A stretch of 32,019 bases of DNA from Sulfurovum sp. (GTDB lineage: Bacteria > Campylobacterota > Campylobacteria > Campylobacterales > Sulfurovaceae), in the NCBI GenBank assembly GCA_030826885.1, contig JAUUDF010000031.1, positions 1 to 32,019 on the forward strand, in the 5' to 3' direction. This document shows positions 16,624-23,709 of this stretch, piece by piece (positions within the stretch are counted from its first letter, which is position 1; each line of letters opens with the position of its first letter). The notes beneath the pieces are model-generated. The model saw only the letters and a program-made list of their open reading frames with translations, searched no databases and was not told the DNA's origin. A program made the position numbers and the translations under genes.

Positions 16624-19446
16624 CTATTCTAGTTCCTTCGCTAAGTACATACCCGTGTACGATCCAGTCTGTTCATATTCTTTAGCCAATTGCTCAGGTG
16701 TTCCCTCCGCAATGATCTCTCCCCCTTTATTCCCGCCTTCAGGCCCCATATCGACAATATAGTCGGCATTTTTGACCATGTCAAGATTGTGCTCTATGAC
16801 CACTACGGAATTACCAAGGTCAACCAGGTGGTGCAGCACACCCGTCAATCTGTCTACATCCGCAAAATGCAACCCGGTGGTTGGTTCATCGAGAATGTAG
16901 AGCGTTCTGCCCGTATCTTTCCGGCTGAGTTCCTTGCTGAGCTTAATACGCTGCGCCTCTCCACCCGAAAGTGTTGTGGCATTCTGTCCGAGCGTGATGT
17001 AGTCGAGTCCCACATCTTTGAGTGTCTTGAGCTTGGAGGCGATTGCCGGGATGGCTTTGAAAAATTCCAGTGCCTCACCTACGCTCATTGCCAATACATC
17101 GGCAATGGACTTGCCTTTGTACTTGACCTCAAGCGTCTGGGCATTGTAGCGTGTACCGTTACAGGCATCACACTCAACCAGTACGTCGGGCAAAAAGTGC
17201 ATCTCTATTTTAATTTGACCATCCCCCTGACACTTCTCACAGCGTCCGCCTTTGACGTTGAAACTGAAACGTCCTACTTTGTAGCCGCGCAGTTCCGCCT
17301 CTTTTGTCTGGGCAAAAAGTTTGCGTATCTCGTCCATAATACCCGTATAGGTCGCCGGATTAGATCGCGGTGTCCGACCGATGGGACTCTGGTCGAGGTA
17401 GATCACCTTGTCGAGATGCTCCAGCCCGTTAATCTCCACACCGTCAACCTTGTTGACCTTCTTGGCATGGTTGAGCAGTTCACGTGCGGCAGGCAGCAGT
17501 GTCTGCAAAATAAGCGAACTCTTTCCGCTACCGCTCACTCCGGTAATGCAGACGAAGTTGTGCAGCGGAATCCGCGCGGAAAGGTCCTGAATGTTGTTGA
17601 GTGTCACATGCTTTATCTCTATCCAGTGCTCCTGCGGTCTGTCATGCGGGTAGCTGATCTGCTTTTTGCCGTTAAGGTACTGTGCCGTCAGTGTTTTGGC
17701 CTTGAGCAGTTTTTTCTGATCGCCTGCAAAGACCACATCACCCCCAAAAGCACCCGCACCCGGTCCAATATCGACAATGTAATCCGCAGCCATGATCGTC
17801 TCTTTGTCATGCTCGACGACAATGACCGAGTTGCCCTTGTCACGCAGAGAGTTGAGTGTACGAATGAGCTTCATGGTGTCACGTTCATGCAGCCCGATGC
17901 TTGGCTCGTCAAGCACATACATTACCCCTGTCAGCCCCGAACCGATCTGCGATGCAATACGGATACGCTGTGCCTCCCCACCTGAAATGGTACGTGCGTC
18001 ACGGCTGAGCGTAATGTAGCCAAGTCCCACATCGTAAAGAAAGAAAAGGCGCTCTTTTATCTCCTTTAGAATCGATTCGGCAATGAACTTCTGCTGCTCA
18101 CTCAGGTGGGAAAAGTTAGCATCATCCGCAAAGTAGGCGTAACTCTCCTCGATGGGCATGTCAATAATGTCGGCTATGTTGTGCCCTTCTATTTTGACTG
18201 CCAGTGAACGTGGTCGCAGACGGTGACCGTTACACTTGTCGCACACCTTTTCGGTCATGTATTCGCTCATATCCTTTTCATCTTTGAACATGTCATGCGC
18301 GAACTTGACCACTCCCGGCCATTCGCGTTTGAGCTTGTGCCGTTTCCATGTAAATTCTGTCTGGGTATTGTTTCCGTAGAGTATGGCCTTTTGCTCATGA
18401 CTTTCCAGTTCACCGTAGGGCATGTGAATGTCGATGCCGTTGCTTTCACAAAAGGCGTTGAGAAATTTCGCATAGTAGCTTTTGTTAAATCCGTACATGA
18501 TCTTCACCGCGCCTTTGTCGATGCTCAGCTCCGGATCAATGACCTTTTTAAGGTCTATAGCATACCGAATACCCAGACCGTCACAGGCGGGACACGCTCC
18601 CTTTGGAGAGTTAAAGGAGAAGCTTACAGGCTCCAGGGGCTCGAAGCTGATCTTACAGTCAAAACAGGCAAGGTGTTCAGAGTAGTGGTAGTCTTTTTGC
18701 TCAAGCCCCACCTCTTCATGGTTGAGCACCTCGATCTCCATTTCACCGTAACTCTCTTTCAGCGCTTTTTCGACATCCTGCCCAATACGGTCACGACTGC
18801 TCCCTTTGACCACCACACGGTCAATGACGACTTTGATGGTATGTTTTTTGGTCTTGCTCAGTTCTATCTCGTCATCGAGCCGTACCATCACACCATCTAT
18901 CATGGCACGCACATAGCCTTTGTGACGCAGCGATTCGAGCATATCGGCAAAGGTTCCCTTTTTCTCCTTGACCAATGGTGCCATAATGACCAGTTTCGCC
19001 CCTTCAGGCAGTTTGAGCACCTCTTCAATAATGTCCGCAGCACTCATCGAAGAGATGGGTTTGCCGCACTGATGACAGTACTGTTTTCCCACACGGGCAA
19101 ACAGCAAACGTAGGTAGTCGTAAATTTCGGTAATGGTTCCTACGGTTGAGCGGGGGTTTTTGGAAGTGGTTTTCTGGTCAATGGCAATGGCTGGGGTCAG
19201 ACCTTCAATTGTGTCGACATCGGGCTTGCCGACACGGCCGAGAAACTGTCTGGCATAGCTTGAGAGCGACTCGATGTACCGGCGCTGCCCTTCTGCATAG
19301 AGTGTAGAAAACGCCAGTGTCGATTTACCCGAACCGGAAATACCGGTAATGACCACCAGCTGGTTTTTCGGAATCGAAATGTCAATGCTCTTAAGGTTGT
19401 TCTCTTTGGCCCCGTATACATGGATCATGTCTTGTTTTTTTGCCAT
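16624..19446 (-). CDS. uvrA: Excinuclease ABC subunit A
   Basis: 940 residues, normal for UvrA, the damage-sensing ATPase of nucleotide excision repair. It has two ABC ATPase modules, with Walker A GISGSGKST near 35 and GVSGSGKSS near 640, and two LSGGEAQRI-type signatures (ISGGEAQRI in module 1). Two four-cysteine zinc modules are visible: CFDC...CPAC in the first half and CEKC...CDAC in the second. DEPSIGLHERD and DEPTTGLHFAD are the Walker B regions. The ATG at 19446 opens MAKKQDMIHVYGAKENNLK. A TATAAT lies at 19489-19484. It ends 4 bases from the tandem membrane gene on the opposite strand. Confidence 0.97.
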   Translation of the reverse strand: MAKKQDMIHVYGAKENNLKSIDISIPKNQLVVITGISGSGKSTLAFSTLYAEGQRRYIESLSSYARQFLGRVGKPDVDTIEGLTPAIAIDQKTTSKNPRSTVGTITEIYDYLRLLFARVGKQYCHQCGKPISSMSAADIIEEVLKLPEGAKLVIMAPLVKEKKGTFADMLESLRHKGYVRAMIDGVMVRLDDEIELSKTKKHTIKVVIDRVVVKGSSRDRIGQDVEKALKESYGEMEIEVLNHEEVGLEQKDYHYSEHLACFDCKISFEPLEPVSFSFNSPKGACPACDGLGIRYAIDLKKVIDPELSIDKGAVKIMYGFNKSYYAKFLNAFCESNGIDIHMPYGELESHEQKAILYGNNTQTEFTWKRHKLKREWPGVVKFAHDMFKDEKDMSEYMTEKVCDKCNGHRLRPRSLAVKIEGHNIADIIDMPIEESYAYFADDANFSHLSEQQKFIAESILKEIKERLFFLYDVGLGYITLSRDARTISGGEAQRIRIASQIGSGLTGVMYVLDEPSIGLHERDTMKLIRTLNSLRDKGNSVIVVEHDKETIMAADYIVDIGPGAGAFGGDVVFAGDQKKLLKAKTLTAQYLNGKKQISYPHDRPQEHWIEIKHVTLNNIQDLSARIPLHNFVCITGVSGSGKSSLILQTLLPAARELLNHAKKVNKVDGVEINGLEHLDKVIYLDQSPIGRTPRSNPATYTGIMDEIRKLFAQTKEAELRGYKVGRFSFNVKGGRCEKCQGDGQIKIEMHFLPDVLVECDACNGTRYNAQTLEVKYKGKSIADVLAMSVGEALEFFKAIPAIASKLKTLKDVGLDYITLGQNATTLSGGEAQRIKLSKELSRKDTGRTLYILDEPTTGLHFADVDRLTGVLHHLVDLGNSVVVIEHNLDMVKNADYIVDMGPEGGNKGGEIIAEGTPEQLAKEYEQTGSYTGMYLAKELE

Positions 19447-19483
19447 CTTGTTATTCTTTGCCTTGCTGAAAAATTAATTTGGG

Positions 19484-19489
19484 ATTATA
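19484..19489 (-). promoter_or_regulatory. -10 box (TATAAT) of uvrA
   Basis: Perfect TATAAT on the minus strand, 37 bases upstream of the uvrA ATG. No LexA-type palindrome is evident around it; an imperfect inverted repeat lies further upstream at 19503-19531. Confidence 0.6.
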
Positions 19490-19502
19490 GCATATTTACG
19501 TC

Positions 19503-19531
19503 ATACTCTAATAGATTTATAAAAAGAGTAT
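19503..19531. repeat. Inverted repeat upstream of uvrA
   Basis: ATACTCT (19503-19509) and AGAGTAT (19525-19531) form a perfect 7-bp inverted repeat with a 15-base AT-rich spacer, 14 bases upstream of the uvrA -10 box, where a -35 or an operator would sit. Its role is unknown. Confidence 0.35.
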
Positions 19532-19654
19532 CTTAAATATGAATTTCTACTTTTTAGCAATAGCAGGACATTTTTGATATACTACTTATTATATGAAAAA
19601 AGCCAGAGTGGGATAATGAGCTCCCTAATAAGATACTTACACTTGTAAATAATA

Positions 19655-19834
19655 ATGAGATTAAAAACTGTAGCACTCATATCGCTGTCTCTTTTGGTCG
19701 CTAAAGAGTTTGTCTGGCTGTTCACCAACTTCTCTTATATTGCTGATCATTTCTTTCAATACGCTTTATCCAGTGTGGATCGATGGGTCTTTATCTTTTT
19801 CTTTTCAATGTTGTACCTACATTCGGATGATTAA
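19655..19834 (+). CDS. Small hydrophobic protein, 59 aa, unknown function
   Basis: A short open frame starts at ATG 19655 (MRLKTVALISLSLLVAKEF) and stops at TAA 19832-19834, two bases before the ATG of the next gene. It has a hydrophobic N-terminal helix (5-25) and a second aromatic-rich one (40-56, WVFIFFFSMLYL). No Shine-Dalgarno is obvious. The tight linkage to the next membrane protein and the sensible membrane topology support it as a real gene. No family is recognised. Confidence 0.5.
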   Translation: MRLKTVALISLSLLVAKEFVWLFTNFSYIADHFFQYALSSVDRWVFIFFFSMLYLHSDD

Positions 19835-19836
19835 CT

Positions 19837-20196
19837 ATGCCCAATTATGAAAAGGATCTACATTGGAAGAACCCCGGAGGAGAAACAGTTCAGAAAAAAA
19901 TATCGTTACGGCAATCTGTTAAGGCTATCACTATTCCTATGTTGCTGCAAGTGATTTGCGTTTTGGTTGTAAGTCAATTTGATCCCTGTAACAACAATCC
20001 TGGATGTATGGCAGGGAATATCACTGGATTTTCTGCCATTTTTATATTGCCGGCAAGTTTAATAATACTGATGTTTATTACTTTTATTGAGGCAGGAAGC
20101 AGAAAAGTAGGCTACAAAAAGGCATTAAAGATCAATTCGGTGTTAGCGCTACTTCCGTTTATTCCAGTTTTTCTGTTGCTTGCCAAAAGTTCATGA
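19837..20196 (+). CDS. Small membrane protein, 119 aa, unknown function
   Basis: ATG at 19837 gives MPNYEKDLHWKNPGGETVQK, a polar N-terminus of about 28 residues, then three membrane helices (~29-47, 64-84, 97-115). Two cysteines in DPCNNNPGCMAGN sit in the first loop and could form a disulphide if periplasmic. It follows the 59-aa gene by 2 bases, so the two are co-translated; the A of its ribosome region lies inside the upstream gene. AT-rich composition sets this pair apart from neighbouring housekeeping genes. It converges on the TSUP gene with a 36-base gap that holds nothing notable. No named family is recognised. Confidence 0.65.
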   Translation: MPNYEKDLHWKNPGGETVQKKISLRQSVKAITIPMLLQVICVLVVSQFDPCNNNPGCMAGNITGFSAIFILPASLIILMFITFIEAGSRKVGYKKALKINSVLALLPFIPVFLLLAKSS

Positions 20197-20232
20197 CAAT
20201 CACATTATCAGGTCCAAATACCATTCTACACC

Positions 20233-20976
20233 CTATGCAAAAAACATCTTCTTCACCAAAATAAGCAGAGAGAAGAGGTAAAGTGCGACCAGGGCTGCTT
20301 TATGGTGGTGTGTTTTGACATGATCTTTCATCCAAATACCGATGAAAACCCCCACCAGTGAAGCGACTGCAACAACGAGTCCGTTGGAGAAGTCGATGGT
20401 GCCTATCATCAGACGGCTGACGAGCCCTGCAACAGAGGAGAATACAACAAAAAATAGCCCCGCGCTGATCGCTTTTTTGAGCGGATAGTGCAGCAGTCCT
20501 ACGAGAATGGGTGTCAGGATGATCGACCCGCCGATCCCCAGTGTAATGGAGAAAATTCCGATAATCAGACCAATAGCAAACAGAATGCCCTTGTTGAGTG
20601 TTTTGGTATGGGAATCATCTGTATGGTTTTTAGAGAAAATCAGGCGCAATAATGCAAAGATCAAAATACCCAGAAAGAGTACCTGAAGCACTGCGTCGGA
20701 GACATAGTGCGTTACATACCCGCCAAGATATCCACCCACAAATCCGCCAATACCGACGAAGATCCCCTCTCCGACAATGAGTGACCCCTTTTTCCAGTTC
20801 AGATAGGAGCCAAATACCGAAGAGAAGACCATCTGCACAATGGAGATGCCGATGGCATCTTTAATCCCAAAGCCGATCGCAAGCAGTATTGGTACGAGCA
20901 TCATCCCGCCGCCAATGCCAAAAAAGCCCGACATCGAACCAATAAAAATACCAACCATGAAAAGTTCTATAAACAT
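20233..20976 (-). CDS. TSUP (TauE/SafE) family membrane transporter
   Basis: 247 residues with about eight membrane helices in two homologous halves. Each half carries the glycine-rich TSUP signature: GFFGIGGGMMLVPIL (18-32) and, in the second half, LGIGGSIILTPILVGLL. TSUP proteins move small sulphur compounds such as sulphite, sulphoacetate or thiosulphate, or other anions, usually with proton coupling. A cytoplasmic histidine-rich loop (SKNHTDDSHTK) and HHHKAAL near the C-terminus are notable. The ATG at 20976 has GGAG upstream and lies 16 bases after the 49-aa gene. As last gene of the SDR-mogA operon its cargo could be linked to molybdoenzyme chemistry, which is inference. Confidence 0.88.
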   Translation of the reverse strand: MFIELFMVGIFIGSMSGFFGIGGGMMLVPILLAIGFGIKDAIGISIVQMVFSSVFGSYLNWKKGSLIVGEGIFVGIGGFVGGYLGGYVTHYVSDAVLQVLFLGILIFALLRLIFSKNHTDDSHTKTLNKGILFAIGLIIGIFSITLGIGGSIILTPILVGLLHYPLKKAISAGLFFVVFSSVAGLVSRLMIGTIDFSNGLVVAVASLVGVFIGIWMKDHVKTHHHKAALVALYLFSLLILVKKMFFA

Positions 20977-20992
20977 AACTGCTCCAATTTCA

Positions 20993-21142
20993 TTAAAGGA
21001 AAAAAATACCGACCATCAAGGCAAAGAAAGGCACCATAGCCAGCATGTAGATCACACGCTGTGTCCGCAGGGCTTTCCAGACACCCCAGAAGAAGAGTAC
21101 CAGTGTCGTCAGGAAAATCACGATTAGTGTCAGGTTGTTCAT
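20993..21142 (-). CDS. Small membrane peptide, 49 aa, unknown function
   Basis: A short frame starts at ATG 21142-21140, overlapping the TGA of the upstream 71-aa gene (ATGA arrangement), and ends at TAA 20993. It reads MNNLTLIVIFLTTLVLFFWG, then a basic turn (KALRTQR), then a second hydrophobic helix to the end. The overlap and the 16-base gap to the TSUP start place it firmly in the operon. The two-helix hairpin suggests a small accessory subunit of a membrane protein, perhaps of the TSUP transporter, but no family is recognised. Confidence 0.65.
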   Translation of the reverse strand: MNNLTLIVIFLTTLVLFFWGVWKALRTQRVIYMLAMVPFFALMVGIFFL

Positions 21143-21354
21143 TCTATCTTCTCTAACTCTTCTTTGTAGAGCTTCTCAACCATTTTGATGCTATCAAGCG
21201 CATTGGTAAGAATTTGCTTGGTCGATGCAAGCGGCTTCATGTGGATGTTTGTCATCTGCTTGTCGATGCTCTCATCCGTTATCAGTGCCATCACCTCATT
21301 TTCAAGTGAAGCGATGATCTCATTGATGTTCTTTTCAATCAACTGCATATCCAT
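21139..21354 (-). CDS. Small helical protein, 71 aa, unknown function
   Basis: ATG at 21354 shares its A with the mogA TAA stop, and its TGA overlaps the next gene's ATG, so it is translationally coupled on both sides. The protein is soluble, helical and without cysteines: an N-terminal amphipathic helix (IEKNINEIIASLENEVMALI), a loop, and a C-terminal helix ending KLYKEELEKIE. No motif is recognised. Its place between mogA and membrane genes is the only clue. Confidence 0.7.
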   Translation of the reverse strand: MDMQLIEKNINEIIASLENEVMALITDESIDKQMTNIHMKPLASTKQILTNALDSIKMVEKLYKEELEKIE

Positions 21355-21887
21355 TATTTTGCCTTGGGACGGAACACTTTTATGACCGCTTCATTGGCCT
21401 CCATATAGTGTCCGCCTATGAGGTCGATGCAGTAGGGTACGGCAGGGAAAACTGCATCGAGACACTCACGGATGGACTTGGGTTTGCCGGGCAGATTGAT
21501 AATGAGCGAACCGTTGCAGATACCCGCTGTCTGACGTGACAAAATGGCCGTAGGCACATACTGAAGGCTCACTGCTCTCATCTGCTCACCAAAGCCCGGC
21601 AGCAGTTTCTGGCAGACATTCTCCGTCGCTTCGGTAGTGACATCTCTGGGAGCCGGCCCCGTACCGCCTGTGGTAACGATGAGATCACACTTTTTTTCTC
21701 TTGAAAGTTCGATGAGCGTCGTTTCAATGACACTCTGCTCGTCGGGAATACAGCGGTATTCATACTCACACTCGTTAAGCAGGTACTCTTTCATCGTATC
21801 CATGATCGCCACACCGGAAATGTCTTCATAAATGCCCTGTGAAGCTCTGTCACTGGTAGTGACTACCCCTATTCGAATAGTATCCAT
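21354..21887 (-). CDS. mog: Molybdopterin adenylyltransferase (MogA type)
   Basis: 177 residues of the MoaB/Mog fold. The adenylyl-transfer signature TGGTGPAPRDVT is at 73-84. PGFGEQMR (97-104), SRQTAG (117-122) and SLIINLPGKPKSIRE complete the MogA pattern. LPGxPxxxxE and PGFGExxR favour MogA over MoaB. MogA adenylates molybdopterin so that MoeA can insert molybdate (or tungstate), giving the cofactor for periplasmic nitrate, sulphite, formate or polysulphide enzymes. ATG at 21887 has AGGA 6 bases upstream, inside the SDR gene's last codons. It overlaps the 71-aa gene by one base. Confidence 0.92.
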   Translation of the reverse strand: MDTIRIGVVTTSDRASQGIYEDISGVAIMDTMKEYLLNECEYEYRCIPDEQSVIETTLIELSREKKCDLIVTTGGTGPAPRDVTTEATENVCQKLLPGFGEQMRAVSLQYVPTAILSRQTAGICNGSLIINLPGKPKSIRECLDAVFPAVPYCIDLIGGHYMEANEAVIKVFRPKAK

Positions 21888-21890
21888 GTA

Positions 21891-22706
21891 TTATCCTGTC
21901 TTCAGTAAAATTTTGTCAAGTAAAGTTGTACTCAAAACGCGCTTTAAAAACCCTAAAATCACGGTTGCTTTGGTAATGTAGTAACGCGGTTTGGGTTTCT
22001 TTGCCAAGATGATCTTATGTACCACCTTTGCCACTGCATCGGCACCTTCATTGAAAGGCACATTGCTTTTTTTCGCCTCAAGGCTCTTGTGGTACTTTTG
22101 TGTAAAAACAGAGTGTTCGATGTCTACATTCTCCTTTAGCTTTTCCATCGCGTTTTTACGAAAATCGCTTGTAATAGGACCCGTATTGAGCAGTGAGACC
22201 GAAATACCGCTTCCGTACAGTTCCAGCCGAAGCGTGTCCGTCAACCCCTCGATGGCATACTTGCTCGCATTGTACGCACCACGCCCAAAGAGTGAGACCA
22301 GTCCCAGTACCGACGAGTGCTGGATGATCTTGCCGTATCCCTGTTTTCGCATCACAGGGATGACCTGTCTCGTACACTCATGCAGTCCGAATACATTGGT
22401 TTCAAACTGCTCTTTAAGCACCGAAGTACGAATGTCCTCTACCGCTCCGGGCTGTCCATAGCCGGCATTGTTGAACCATACATCTATGCTACCCTCTTTT
22501 TCAATCACCGCTTCAATGACAGCTTCTATATGCTCTGGGTTACGAACATCAAGCTGCATGGCATTTTCAAAGCCCTCGTTTTTAAGTTTTTCAACATCTT
22601 CACTTTTACGTGCAGTCGGGTAGACAGTCACACCTCTTTGCTTTAAGTACCTCGATGTTTCCAGCCCGATGCCTGTACTGCATCCGGTAATGACAATATT
22701 GCCCAT
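21891..22706 (-). CDS. Short-chain dehydrogenase/reductase (SDR), classical type
   Basis: 271 residues. Cofactor motif TGCSTGIG (7-14), NNAG (79-82), catalytic Ser in HSSVLG (~132) and Tyr145-xxx-Lys149 in YNASK are all present, so it should be an active NAD(P)-dependent oxidoreductase. An arginine after the second strand (TARKSED) suggests NADP preference. Substrate cannot be told from sequence. It is the first gene of a five-gene minus-strand operon (SDR, mog, 71 aa, 49 aa, TSUP), ending 3 bases before the mog ATG. AAGGA precedes the ATG at 22706. A C-terminal hydrophobic patch (VILGFLKRVLSTTLL) could touch the membrane. Confidence 0.88.
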   Translation of the reverse strand: MGNIVITGCSTGIGLETSRYLKQRGVTVYPTARKSEDVEKLKNEGFENAMQLDVRNPEHIEAVIEAVIEKEGSIDVWFNNAGYGQPGAVEDIRTSVLKEQFETNVFGLHECTRQVIPVMRKQGYGKIIQHSSVLGLVSLFGRGAYNASKYAIEGLTDTLRLELYGSGISVSLLNTGPITSDFRKNAMEKLKENVDIEHSVFTQKYHKSLEAKKSNVPFNEGADAVAKVVHKIILAKKPKPRYYITKATVILGFLKRVLSTTLLDKILLKTG

Positions 22707-22734
22707 GCAATTCCTTTATAATGTTAAATGCTAC

Positions 22735-22764
22735 AAAAAAGCCTTGTGCTCACTGACAATGAGC
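22735..22764 (-). terminator. Weak hairpin plus T-run after the nudix gene
   Basis: GCTCA (22748-22752) and TGAGC (22760-22764) form a 5-bp stem over the nudix stop codon, and six Ts (22740-22735 on the minus strand) follow after 7 bases. The stem is short and the T-run too far for a standard intrinsic terminator, but this is the only candidate at the end of the aroB operon. Confidence 0.25.
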
Positions 22765-23190
22765 CGCTTCTCTCTTTCGCTCCTGCAGGTAATCTTCGAT
22801 GATCTTCGCATGGTCAAAGACCAGTTTGTCAAAGGGGATCTTCTCAAGAGGGTATATATGCGCCTCTTTGGCATCATCTCCTGCATGCGGCACACCTTCT
22901 GCCCTGGCAACATAGACGGCACTTGCCGTATGAAAACGCGGATCACGTGCAGGGTCGGAGTAGATGCCGAGCAAAGAGGTGATGCTTACATCCAGTCCCG
23001 TCTCCTCTTTCATTTCACGTACCAGCGCCTCTTCGACACGCTCACCCACCTCGACGAAACCGCCCGGCAGTGCGACCCCCAGCGGGGTATTTTTACGTTC
23101 AATGAGAACAATGCCCTCAAATACACCATCGCTATAAATTTCAATAATCCCGTCTGTCGTAAGGTATGGTGTTTTGGGTATGAAAGCCAT
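22750..23190 (-). CDS. NUDIX hydrolase
   Basis: 146 residues with a complete Nudix box at 44-66: G44-x5-E50-x7-REMKEETGL, which binds the metal that attacks a nucleoside diphosphate-X bond. [15 protein letters not shown] after the box resembles ADP-sugar pyrophosphatases, but the exact substrate is not fixed. The ATG at 23190 follows the bioV stop by 3 bases, with GAGGAG inside the end of bioV as ribosome binding site, so it is the last gene of the aroB-mscS-mtaB-ftsH-like-bioV run. Confidence 0.92.
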   Translation of the reverse strand: MAFIPKTPYLTTDGIIEIYSDGVFEGIVLIERKNTPLGVALPGGFVEVGERVEEALVREMKEETGLDVSITSLLGIYSDPARDPRFHTASAVYVARAEGVPHAGDDAKEAHIYPLEKIPFDKLVFDHAKIIEDYLQERKREAAHCQ

Positions 23191-23193
23191 GCG

Positions 23194-23709
23194 TCACTCC
23201 TCAAGAAGCAGATGTCCCGCCTCTTTGATGAAATAGGTCGTTGTCAGCGGTGCGAAGAATGCAAATGCCGCCTGTGCATCGATAATCTTGTCCTTACCGC
23301 CAAGAAACACTTCAATCACCGTACCACGCTTTAAAATCTGCTCAATCTTCTCAGCTTCCCAGACATAACCAAGCAGCGTTTCAAGCCCCTCTTTTGTGCC
23401 AGGCTGCACACAGGAAGTCAGATTGGCGCCTGAAGGGTAGGCAACGTTGGCAAGAAACTTAGATATGTAGGCATCCTGATCGTGTGCAAAGTAGCGAAGC
23501 TGTGTACGTATGAATGCGGGTTTCTGGTTTTGAAAAAATGCCGGAGAGAGAAGAATCAGCCTGTCAATGCGATGGGTTGCATGAAGCGTGTACTCCAGTG
23601 CCTGCTGCGCGCCGTAACTAAAGCCCGCCACAGCCAGATCATTCTCTACGAGATAATCACTGAAAAACCTTTCCTCACCGGAGAGTGAAAATCCGTTAAA
23701 ATATCTCAA
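23194..23709 (-). CDS. bioV: Pimeloyl-ACP methyl ester esterase, BioV type (alpha/beta hydrolase)
   Basis: 171 residues from a TTG at 23709 ([16 protein letters not shown]) with GGAAG about 7 bases upstream. An ATG at 23733 is possible but adds residues read from the previous gene. The nucleophile elbow GFSYG (29-33, Ser31) is followed by AQQALEY; Asp140 in GGKDKI and His166 in EAGHLL complete a catalytic triad. The short length and the RYFNGFSL opening match BioV, first described in Helicobacter, which removes the methyl group from pimeloyl-ACP methyl ester before BioF in biotin synthesis. It overlaps the end of the ftsH-like gene by 14 bases, so it is translationally coupled. Confidence 0.78.
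   Translation of the reverse strand: MRYFNGFSLSGEERFFSDYLVENDLAVAGFSYGAQQALEYTLHATHRIDRLILLSPAFFQNQKPAFIRTQLRYFAHDQDAYISKFLANVAYPSGANLTSCVQPGTKEGLETLLGYVWEAEKIEQILKRGTVIEVFLGGKDKIIDAQAAFAFFAPLTTTYFIKEAGHLLLEE

Noticed and set aside
16690-17985. Long plus-strand open frame (431 codons) antisense to uvrA
   Set aside because: Composition and cysteine/histidine-rich translation are those of a codon-bias shadow, with no start signals, and it lies wholly inside an unmistakable uvrA.
18223-19113. 296-codon plus-strand open frame antisense to uvrA
   Set aside because: Shadow of the uvrA reading frame; no domain and no ribosome binding site.
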